In this document: in pieces, positions 57,168-64,000 of the stretch | Numbering within the stretch: the first letter of the stretch is position 1 | How the letters are laid out: each line of letters starts with the position of its first letter | NCBI GenBank assembly: GCA_018292915.2 | Contig: JACVVK020000326.1 | Coordinates: 728,501-792,500, forward strand | Length of the DNA stretch: 64,000 nt | Origin: Batillaria attramentaria | Lineage: Eukaryota > Mollusca > Gastropoda > Batillariidae | Reading direction: 5' to 3' | Made by a program: the position numbers and the translations under genes | Notes under the pieces: generated by a model | What the model was told of the DNA's origin: nothing | The model's input: only the letters and a program-made list of their open reading frames with translations | Databases searched by the model: none

Positions 57168-58208
57168 CAATAAATTGGCACGAAGATGAAGCGTCTCCTG
57201 CGTGTCCTAGCTTTATACTGCCCCGTAGACCAGTTTGCGTCATTTGTTCAATGTGACATTTTAGCTTTTATTTATAAGTAGTGCAGGCACGTTGAGCTGC
57301 GAATTGGGGGAGCCGGGATAGCCGAATGGTAGAGCGTTGGACTCTCAATGCTCGGGTCGTGAGTTCGAACCCCGGCTGGGGCCGAATATTTGCGTTTGCG
57401 CTGGCCTTTTTGTTGTTGTTGTTGTTGCCCCGTCTTTGATATCACCCTTAGGTGGTGGAAAAGGACGTCAAAATCCCAAACACCCACCCACCCCTGAGTT
57501 GCGAATTAGTCTTTGTTCCTGACAGCTACCGTCATTTGGCTGGTGGTTGTTTGGGAGTTTAACGTCCTTTTCCACCACGTAAGGGTGATATCAAAGACGG
57601 GGCAGCGAGAAAAAGGCCAGCACGATATTGGTAAAACGATCTTAAGCGCCATGGAGTTTTATCAGCACTTAAGTCCTTCTTCCAATTGATGATTGACATC
57701 TTTCGTGGACCTCTTTTTGTTTGGTCATTTCCTTGGATGTTGCTCCATTGTTCCATTGTATGTAATTGAGATGAAAGCTTTTGCGGCTTTCATTTTCTTT
57801 GCAAACTTTGTGTCAGTGTGTGTGTGTGTTTTGTGTGTAATGCAGGCATATCCTGGCTAGCCCGTCTGTTGATTCACTCACTCACTCACTCACTCGCCCA
57901 CTCATTTATGGCCTTTGCCAGTCGTTCTCTAAGATAAAGGAGAGGAGCTCTAAGCTTAAGCTGACCGAATCAATGTGTTTTCTCTGCAGATGGCCAAGGG
58001 AGATCCCTTCATGAAGCTGGATATGACCGACGACCATTTCATGGCGAGCGGCGACATGTTCAGAGTGCGCATGCCCAAGGACCCCAAGCTTGCTTACACG
58101 TTCATCCTCTCCATCCACGGTGATTCCGGCACAGGCGCGGCTGCGCATGTCAGCGCATGCGCCGTCGGCATACTGGCTTTGGCTGTCCTGCAGAGGTTCT
58201 TGTTTTAG
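43887..58208 (+). CDS. Secreted, probably GPI-anchored glycoprotein, unknown family
   Basis: Exons 43887-44042, 45315-45764 and 57990-58208 are all in phase 0 and give 274 aa. Residues 1-18 are a signal peptide (hydrophobic, ending GVAAG|Q). The mature part has no cysteine, three N-glycosylation sequons (N77, N91, N136) and alternating hydrophobic strands such as SLTLRRAIT and [11 protein letters not shown], suggesting a beta-rich fold. The C-terminus has a small-residue site (GDSGTG, 246-251), a spacer and a hydrophobic tail (258-274), the layout of a GPI-attachment signal. Intron 2 is 12.2 kb and full of SINEs. I recognise no domain; it may be lineage-specific. Start: two ATGs in tandem, the first (CAAAAATG) is taken. 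A single-pass anchor is the alternative to GPI. Confidence 0.8.
44226..44406 (+). mobile_element. SINE-1 copy i, full length
   Basis: Head GGGTGGCCGAATGGTAGAGC; box B mutated (GAATTTGTATCCC), so probably transcription-dead. Confidence 0.88.
45040..45150 (+). mobile_element. LINE 3' tail
   Basis: Ends ACTCAATAAACAAGTCAAGTC with further CAAGT units, a private pentamer tail. Confidence 0.55.
45156..45228. repeat. (CA)n microsatellite
   Basis: About 73 bp of CA, 87 bp before exon 2. Confidence 0.96.
45315..45764 (+). CDS. GPI-protein exon 2
   Basis: 150 codons after acceptor TTGCTTTCAG; strong codon bias to C/G third positions in contrast to the repeats around it. All three sequons lie here. 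Donor AAAATG|GTATTT is weak but phase and the next exon agree. Confidence 0.85.
46138..46216. repeat. (CA)n microsatellite after (CT)n
   Basis: C run, CT repeats, then about 79 bp of CA with CATA variants. Confidence 0.95.
46300..46372 (+). mobile_element. LINE 3' tail
   Basis: GGAAATAAACTAAACTTGAC followed by TTGAC units. Confidence 0.5.
46707..47109 (+). mobile_element. SINE-3 copy c, full length
   Basis: Head GGCGGTCGGTGGTCTAGTGG, box B GGTTCGAGTCCC intact, a C-run expansion at 46855-46871, ATT tail. Confidence 0.88.
47417..47683. repeat. 133-bp direct duplication
   Basis: The segment starting GCGTGTATCCGAGTTC at 47417 recurs at 47550 almost unchanged (ACGG[AT]GAAAG and CACC[AT]TGCC differ). 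Confidence 0.92.
47898..48068 (-). mobile_element. SINE-1 copy j, full length
   Basis: Reverse; ends with head complement CCATTCGGCCACCCCGGC. Confidence 0.88.
48304..48780 (-). mobile_element. SINE-2 copy c
   Basis: Complete head and A tail (T run at 48307-48344), with about 35 bp deleted in the body at 48540 relative to copies a and b. Confidence 0.88.
48940..49351 (+). mobile_element. SINE-3 copy d, full length
   Basis: Head GGTCGGTGGTGTAGTGGATA, box B-like GGAGTTCGAGTCCC, long (ATT)n tail. Confidence 0.88.
49515..49640 (-). repeat. Dispersed repeat R-2, partial
   Basis: GAGCGTACAGGCGCACTCAC matches the reverse of GTGAGTTCGCCTGTACGCCA at 63664. Confidence 0.55.
49814..49890. promoter_or_regulatory. 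Cluster of CRE-type sites
   Basis: Two perfect TGACGTCA palindromes (49814-49821, 49883-49890) with a half site TACGTCAA between them (49840-49847). CREB/ATF factors bind such sites; here they are inside a 12-kb intron with no visible promoter. Confidence 0.45.
50629..50751. repeat. (CA)n with CG units
   Basis: About 120 bp of CA mixed with CGCA, next to a GA run at 50765-50790. Confidence 0.95.
51245..51475 (+). repeat. Dispersed repeat R-4, copy b
   Basis: Diverged match to 43205-43430. Confidence 0.5.
52154..52322 (-). mobile_element. SINE-1 copy k, full length
   Basis: Reverse; head complement CGCTCTACCATTCGGCTA, box B complement GGGATTCGAACTC. Confidence 0.88.
53418..53588 (+). mobile_element. 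SINE-1 copy l, full length
   Basis: Head GGTGGTCGAATGGTAGAGCG; followed by 240 bp of A/C-rich low complexity (53590-53830). Confidence 0.88.
54585..55050 (+). repeat. Dispersed repeat R-3, two adjacent copies
   Basis: TATACTGCCCCGTAGA[TC]CAGT, TAGTGCAG, CCGCGAATTAG and CTTGCGCGGC occur in that order at 54590-54785 and again at 54900-55050. A third copy is at 57180-57300. Confidence 0.75.
55661..55852 (+). mobile_element. SINE-1 copy m, full length
   Basis: Head variant GGGATAGCCGAATGGTAGAT; tail expanded to a (CCCCA)n run. Confidence 0.85.
55889..55950. promoter_or_regulatory. E-box and CACGCGGAT cluster
   Basis: CACGTG at 55889 and 55901 in mirror context (TCACGTGGCGCTTCACGTGA), then two direct copies of TCACGCGGAT. 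bHLH factors bind CACGTG; use here is unproven. Confidence 0.35.
56560..56830. repeat. (GT)n/(GC)n tracts with a 130-bp duplication
   Basis: GT repeats (56560-56705), then a unit with GCAGAAACTTTACTTGCTAT, a (CG)n tract at 56779-56816, and the same unit again at 56850. Confidence 0.9.
57114..57163. repeat. (CT)n microsatellite
   Basis: About 50 bp of pure CT. Confidence 0.96.
57180..57300 (+). repeat. Dispersed repeat R-3, third copy
   Basis: GCGTCTCCTGCGTGTCCTAG, TATACTGCCCCGTAGACCAG and GAGCTGCGAATT; its 3' end continues at 57495 (GAGTTGCGAATTAGTCTTTG) beyond an inserted SINE-1. Confidence 0.75.
57308..57493 (+). mobile_element. SINE-1 copy n, full length, nested in R-3
   Basis: It has head and box B; flanked by GAGCTGCGAATT and GAGTTGCGAATT, which looks like a target duplication. 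A (TTG)n expansion lies in the body. Confidence 0.87.
57546..57625 (-). mobile_element. SINE-1 copy o, tail and body fragment
   Basis: TTTGGGAGTTTAACGTCC to AAAAAGGCCAGCAC. Confidence 0.75.
57990..58208 (+). CDS. GPI-protein exon 3 (last)
   Basis: 73 codons with stop, acceptor TTCTCTGCAG. An acidic/Met-rich segment, then [16 protein letters not shown] and the hydrophobic tail; TAG 58206-58208. GC-rich third positions as in exon 2. Confidence 0.85.
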   Translation: MAKGDPFMKLDMTDDHFMASGDMFRVRMPKDPKLAYTFILSIHGDSGTGAAAHVSACAVGILALAVLQRFLF

Positions 58209-58320
58209 GTCTCCTGTCTGAAATTTCGGTCTTAAGATTGAACAACCCCGAATAGGCCTTCTTTTTTTTTTTTTGTCTTACCACAAAATTGCGAAATCAT
58301 GAACTGTGCGAAACTTGTTC

Positions 58321-58326
58321 AATAAA
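58321..58326 (+). terminator. GPI-protein gene polyadenylation signal
   Basis: AATAAA 113 bp past the stop. Confidence 0.75.
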
Positions 58327-58758
58327 AGCAATCACTACATTTTTTACCTGGTTTTCTTGACGTGGTGTGGTCACATTTTGACTACTGTTTCGGCCGAAGT
58401 TTGGCATAATGGTAATTATACAATTATAAGGACAAAGGGCTTGATTTTGTCAGGGATGAGTTCAGTTTAAGTATCAGTTAACGCGCATAGCTCTCGTCCA
58501 AGCCATTCAAAGAAACAGCCCTTCCCATTTCTGTAGAATACAGATCGTTTTTAAAAGGTAGCAACTCGATGTTTTACGGCGGACGAAGCGCCTTAGACAG
58601 CAACACTGCTAATTGTGTCCAAAAGGGTCCACCTTACTGACTCATACACCTTCCTCACATAAACTCACCTTCCCAGCCAACCCCTCCTCACCCCCACCCC
58701 ACAGTCACGTCCCCTACCAGCCCCTCACCCCCACCCCCCACCCCCTCCCCCCTCTTCC

Positions 58759-58866
58759 CAGCTGGCGCCAAATATTTGTACTGGCCTTTTCCTCGTTGCC
58801 CCGTCTTTGATGTCACCCTTTCGCGGTGGAAAAGAACGTTAAACTCCCAAACACGTACCCACCCAC
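58759..58866 (+). mobile_element. SINE-1 copy p, head missing
   Basis: CAGCTGGCGCCAAATATTTG through GAACGTTAAACTCCCAAACA. Confidence 0.8.
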
Positions 58867-59726
58867 CCCCTCCTCTCTCTCCCGCCCCCTTCCCACCGGC
58901 TCCTGTCTTTCCTATCTTAAGCAGACTTTGTAAGCATTTGCAACCACAAAATCGGCGAGCTGATACTGATAACGTTTGAATTTCGTCTTTATTATTATTT
59001 TTATTATTTATTGTTCCTGTGCACCGTCAATCGCCTACCTGATCTACATGTCAGTGTGTACTGTTCGACATTTTGGTCGTGTTCATATTCTATATAATAT
59101 GTGCACCCCAAAGTATGGCACGTACTTAACTGAAGATTCACTGAATCACTGTCTCCATCCTACAACTGTAGTCATAAGCCGAGTCAGTTCTACAGCTTTT
59201 TGTTTGCAGCCGCTTCAATGATAAAGGAAGTACCCACACTATATGTGACTTTGATAACTGCTCACATAGATAACGCTGTATTCCGTTTTGCCTCTTTAGT
59301 TTTTCCACGATTTTGCATCCGCAGACAAACTCGACAACCATCAGGCAGTTACCGTATGCATACGTTAGCGATTGGTGTTTCGTTTCGTGTCGATGTGTTC
59401 TTTGAAAAAAGTTAGCTGTGATGTCGACAAAAATGGTGCAAGTCTGACGCATTTGGTCCTCAGCCTTTCATGATGATACTTGCACCGGCCTTCTCTCTTT
59501 TTCTCTCCGCCTCCCGTCACGGTCTGAACCTGTGATTTTCTCACTGTCACTCTCCTTGTTTGGTGTGAATATTTTGCCTAGGTAGAATGTGCGGTGTGAA
59601 TTAGTCTTTTGATACGGCGAGTATGCAACTTTGTCTACGCATCTGATGCAGACATGATACCGTACCTCAGCCAGACAGGTATACCCTCATCTTCACTTCC
59701 GGTGCTCAAAGCAAGGTCACACCACG

Positions 59727-60217
59727 CGAAGGTTACAGACCACTAATAGCTTCCGGAAAATGTCACATAGTAACGACTACGCTAAAGATAGTACAAAATT
59801 TTTTTGCTCCTTTTTAAAATTGTGTGCAGAGGAAAAAAAATGGCAACCTAAGGCTTTTTGTTGGCTTTTTAAATAAGTTTCATGCCAGATAACAGTAGGG
59901 AAAAATGAGCCTGGCTTTGGACCGTTTGTATTCATGCGCGGCAGGCACAAGAGCTAGCAGAGGAATGAGGGGGGGGGGGGGGGGGGTATGTGGTCGTTGG
60001 TAACATTGCAAAAAAAAAAACAAAAAAAACCCAGTAATACTGGAATTTGTGGAAATTTACTCCACACATGAGTCTTTGGCTGCTGGATTTTTTTTTATTT
60101 TTTTTTTTTTTTGGGGGGGGGGGGTTTAAAGTATTTCAAGTCTAGGGAGTCATACACCGCGTTATGTTTAATAGGAATAGACAGCGTTTTCTTGAAATCT
60201 CCATCTGTGTTACGTAG
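59727..60217. repeat. Dispersed repeat R-1, copy b
   Basis: Same orientation as 12150-12600, with G-run and T-run expansions at 59970-59986 and 60090-60124. Confidence 0.75.
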
Positions 60218-60728
60218 CCGAAAGCGTCGAGGGTGCGCTGTGCTTGGTCTGTGTGGTAGATGCGTCAGTCTTGATGCTGTAGGTTCAGGCTACACCACGG
60301 CGTCCAAAACTCAGTGAGTGGCGGGGAAAATTCAACACGCCGGTTTGGATGCTACGAACTGTGAGTTTTGTTTTTGTTGCAGAAGAGACAGGAAAAGTGG
60401 TTGAGCGTGTACCTCTCTGGCTGATTTATTTCAAACCGTCTGCATCTTTACCTCTCTTTCTCTTTGTTTATGCAAGTCTATGACGGTTGTGACCAGAGGC
60501 GATGCATAATACTGATCTCTATTTTTCTGTCTTTGCTATGATGACTGTTCATGCTTTGTAACAAATGTTGGTTGTTAACTTCTTGTGCCTTTGACTAAAT
60601 AAAGCTTTCATAAAATTGACTTCACGAAATACGGGTTCTTTATGCTTGTGTACTTTTGGGATTTTTTTTCTTCTGTCACGAATGTTGTGAGTGTGTTCTG
60701 TTTGTTCTTTTTGGCGTACACTGTACTG

Positions 60729-60730
<2 letters not shown>

Positions 60731-60812
<82 letters not shown>

Positions 60813-60917
60813 CGGTGTGTGTGTGCCGGTGTGTGTGTGCCGGTGTGTGTGTGCCGGTGTGTGTGTGCCGGTGTGTGTGCCGGTGTGTGTGCCGGTGTGT
60901 GTGCCGGTGTGTGTGCC

Positions 60918-60958
<41 letters not shown>

Positions 60959-61008
60959 CGGTGTGTGTGCCGGTGTGTGTGCTGGTGTGTGTGTGTGTGT
61001 GTGTGTGC
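60731..61008. repeat. (GT)n with GCCGGTGTGT minisatellite
   Basis: About 278 bp: GT run, then regular 10- and 12-bp units with GCCGG, then GT again. Confidence 0.95.
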
Positions 61009-61079
61009 AGCTGAGTTGTCTGTGCGTTTGTTATGTGCGTTCTGTTATCACTTACACTGTGTGCTGAACGTCTCTAGAA

Positions 61080-61080
<1 letters not shown>

Positions 61081-61142
<62 letters not shown>
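61081..61142. repeat. (CA)n microsatellite
   Basis: About 62 bp of CA followed by CT repeats, 70 bp past the GT array. Confidence 0.95.
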
Positions 61143-61144
<2 letters not shown>

Positions 61145-61577
61145 CCCTCTCTCTCTCTCTCTCTCTCCCCACCACTACTACTACTGCAACTATACAGTAT
61201 ACTACAGCACACATATAATACTCCTATGCCTACAGGCTACTCATCCCGTAGCAGGACACTCAAGATTCAGTGAACGGGAAGAAGGGATGCCACTACATAT
61301 AGCCCTCCCCCCGCCCCCTCCCCAACCATCGACACCCTTTTTATCCGTTGCTTCTCACCCCTTTCACTAAGTCTTCAAGAAGGTAGCTTCAGACTTCAAA
61401 GGTGTTGTTTTTTTTAAGTTTCTACGTGTAAATAATAATATAATATTAATAATAGCACTACCACCACCAACAACAACAGCACCACCACGACCAACAACAT
61501 CAACACCGCCTCAAACAACAGTATATCTAATTGGGGGCACTTTACACAACTGCCTGGCTCCAAGCGCGCGAGCTGAA

Positions 61578-61591
61578 CACACACACACACA

Positions 61592-61668
<77 letters not shown>
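61578..61668. repeat. (CA)n microsatellite
   Basis: About 91 bp of CA with one CT. Confidence 0.95.
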
Positions 61669-61672
<4 letters not shown>

Positions 61673-61697
61673 CGTCATTCACACGCATTCTCTCACA

Positions 61698-62032
61698 CAC
61701 TGAACATGAAGACATTACAATCACGTCAGTGGTGCGAAGGGTCAGCTCAGCAATTCAGTTTAGGAATTTATAATAGCATTTTAATTAATTGCAAAGTTTG
61801 GGGACTGAGCCGCCATTTCAAAAAAGCAGATGGGGAGGAAGCCGGAGTACACGGAGGGAAACCCCGACGATCAACCCGAATGAACGGTACCACATACTAC
61901 AGCTGAAAATTCTTTGCCCCGGCAGAGAAGGACTCGAACCTCAACATCTCGCAATGGGTGACAGGAGACGTTACCTCTGCACCAATCACCACCCCCAGAA
62001 AACAGCGCAACCATCACCCACGTCCTCCCGCT
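61698..62032 (-). mobile_element. SINE-3 copy g, reverse
   Basis: GTGCGAAGGGTCAGCTCAGC, GAGGAAGCCGGAGTACACGG and the head complement GGACTCGAACCTCAACATC are the reversed SINE-3 order. Confidence 0.75.
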
Positions 62033-62293
62033 GAAACCAGATGTCAATAATGAATAATGTTTTGTGTTGTCGCAAAGCAAGACCCAAAAAGTCGTTAACA
62101 TCGCTGGGTCAGTACCAGCGCTGCCTGGGTATAATGATGGGCACTGAGATAGGAAACTGGGGGGGGGGGGGGGGAGGGGGTTCAAACCACCCCACCTCCA
62201 CCCCCACCCCCACCGTCGGACATGCTGAGCCTCTAGATTTGCCCTCCCAAAAGCCCTCCCCCCCCCCAATCTACGCACACACACACACACGCG

Positions 62294-62395
62294 CACACGC
62301 AGAATACAGAATGCAGAATACAGAATGCAGAATACAGAATACAGAATACTTTATTGATCCCGAAAATGGAAACTCCATACACTGACACACATATC
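62294..62395 (-). mobile_element. LINE 3' tail, reverse
   Basis: Reversed it reads GGGATCAATAAAGTATTCTG followed by TATTCTG/CATTCTG repeats. Confidence 0.65.
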
Positions 62396-62414
62396 CAACA
62401 CCCTCTCCCTTCCC

Positions 62415-62468
62415 GTCTTTGAGATCACCAATGGAAAAGGACGTTAAACCCTCAAACACCCACCACCA
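62415..62468 (+). mobile_element. SINE-1 copy q, tail fragment
   Basis: CGTCTTTGAGATCACC to TCAAACACCCACC. Confidence 0.65.
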
Positions 62469-63179
62469 CCCTCTCCCTCTCTTATCGCTCGCGTTTCCCC
62501 TTACACAATCGACTCCCATCCCCCATCCGCACCCCCACCCCCCTCCCACCACCACAACCACCACCACCGCCACCCCGTCGCCCCCACCCCACTTCCCAAC
62601 TCCATTCTTGATCATAATCTTTAGACACGAGGCAGATCCTAATTACCGTGGTCGTGCTGAGAACGGAATTATATGCCGAACAACCCTCTTAGGCTTCTAT
62701 GGCGGTTTTTTTTTTTTTCTTTCCCCCCAGCATAGGACAAATTGATTCAGTAAAACCAGGAACAGCTTGTTAGGTGTGTGCTCGCCTGGTGCATGACATG
62801 GCGCTTAGTCGCGATGAATGGAGTCATAATCAGTGCCATGTCAGACTTCGCCTTTTAGATGGATGAGGTGGTAGTCACGACAATTTTAATCACTGAGTTA
62901 GTTCATGATGCTTAGTTTAGGATCAGTTCACCGTACGTTCACCTGTACAATCACTTTCCGTGGGGGGTTTAATCCAAATGGCACGATGTGTTCGAGTCCG
63001 CAGGTGCTACTCCGTCCGCTCCAAAAGAAGCACCACCAGTACACAGTGTTTCCGAACAGTAGCACCGAGTGTTTCCAGTTTGAAATATGAGCAGCACCGA
63101 GTGTTTCCTGTCCAGTTGACTTCGGGTATGTCAGCGTGAAATTGAGAAAGAGGACGTTTTTCATCCAGACAAGGGCTGT

Positions 63180-63206
63180 ATGGATGGATGGATGGATGGA
63201 TGGATG
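63180..63206. repeat. (GGAT)n run at a SINE-1 tail
   Basis: Six to seven ATGG units directly continue the tail of the reverse SINE-1 copy r. Confidence 0.85.
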
Positions 63207-63368
63207 CTTTGGGGTTTAACGTCCTTTTCCACCACATACTGGTGATATCAAAGACGGGGCAACGATGAAAAAGCCAGCACAAATATCTGGCCCCCAGCCA
63301 GAATACGAACTTACGACCCGGGCATTAGAAGTCCAATGCTCTACCATTCGGACCAACCCCGCTCCCCC
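63207..63368 (-). mobile_element. SINE-1 copy r, full length
   Basis: Reverse; head complement TGCTCTACCATTCGGACCAA. Confidence 0.85.
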
Positions 63369-63401
63369 AGACGACTGACTTCGACTAACGTATGTTTCGA
63401 C

Positions 63402-63541
<140 letters not shown>

Positions 63542-63649
63542 GCTCATTTTTCAAGCATAATCATGGCTTTTGAGAGAATAATCACTGTGGTCGTAAAAAC
63601 TTTTAAACGGGCTAATCAGTTCCATATTTGCTAGGCCACTTTCTGTTTT

Positions 63650-63990
63650 GGAACAGTTTCGCTGGTGAGTTCGCCTGTACGCCACTCGAAATACTCTATC
63701 TTGACGATTTTTTTTTTAAGCTTTTGATGCGATACAATGTTGATTACACTTCATTTGCTCGACTGAGCGGTCGAGCATTTAAATTCTACATCTGTTGTTA
63801 CACTACTGACTGGAGCGCTCATTGCCTCGTCACTGATTATGCTTCTGTTGGCTCAGTGCCAGGCATTACCGACGTTGTCGCTGTCCAGGTGTCTAAGCGG
63901 TGTTACGATAGACTGATACCACGAAAACAGCTCAGACCGATCTGTCAGCATAAAAGTGGTAGCATTAACCCCTTTAAAGCGGGGTAGCAC
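63650..63990 (+). repeat. Dispersed repeat R-2, longest copy
   Basis: About 340 bp, used as the reference for the family: CGCCTGTACGCCACTCGAAA, TACTCTATCTTGACGA, GAGCGGTCGAGCATT, GGCTCAGTGCCAG, CTGTCCAGGTGTCTAAG, CCACGAAAACAGCTCAGACC. No open frame. Confidence 0.75.
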
Positions 63991-64000
63991 CGGAAACACC

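Overview
This is a eukaryotic nuclear window, most probably from a marine gastropod or related mollusc. The genes have many exons with GT-AG introns. They sit among tRNA-derived SINEs, worn LINE fragments, MITEs and very long (CA)n/(GT)n microsatellites. The mollusc assignment is inferred from the protein types and repeat style and was not tested by any search.

From left to right, three aquaglyceroporin genes lie head to tail on the minus strand. Gene A (37-6596) has lost its last exon past the left edge. Gene B (10524-19734) encodes 283 aa and gene C (23044-29968) encodes about 360 aa. I rebuilt all exons by hand. Exons 2, 3 and 4 are 127, 138 and 119 nt in all three genes, and exon 5 is 215, 218 and 218 nt, so this is a tandem duplication cluster. 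All keep both NPA boxes and the NPARD signature of glycerol channels. Aligned by hand to E. coli GlpF, gene A keeps a normal pore filter (W/G/Y/R), gene B has T/N/N/R and gene C has W/G/D/R. This suggests the copies have diverged in what they conduct.

Gene C and NDUFS4 (35385-40694, plus strand, five exons, 172 aa, a mitochondrial complex I accessory subunit) point away from each other across 5.4 kb of repeats. Next comes a three-exon plus-strand gene (43887-58208, 274 aa) that looks like a secreted GPI-anchored glycoprotein of no family I recognise. From 58.2 kb to the end I see only repeats.

The non-coding DNA holds at least 19 copies or pieces of one tRNA-headed SINE (SINE-1), four of a second (SINE-2) and seven of a third (SINE-3). 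There are several LINE remnants, including an inactive reverse transcriptase in gene C. I also see a MITE pair, a 370-bp inverted-repeat element, an 82-bp satellite, a tandem repeat carrying nuclear-receptor half-sites, and unclassified dispersed repeats R-1 to R-4. About 3 kb around the first exon of gene A is some tenfold enriched in the pentamer TCAGT/ACTGA. No operon, CRISPR array, virus or intact transposon is visible.
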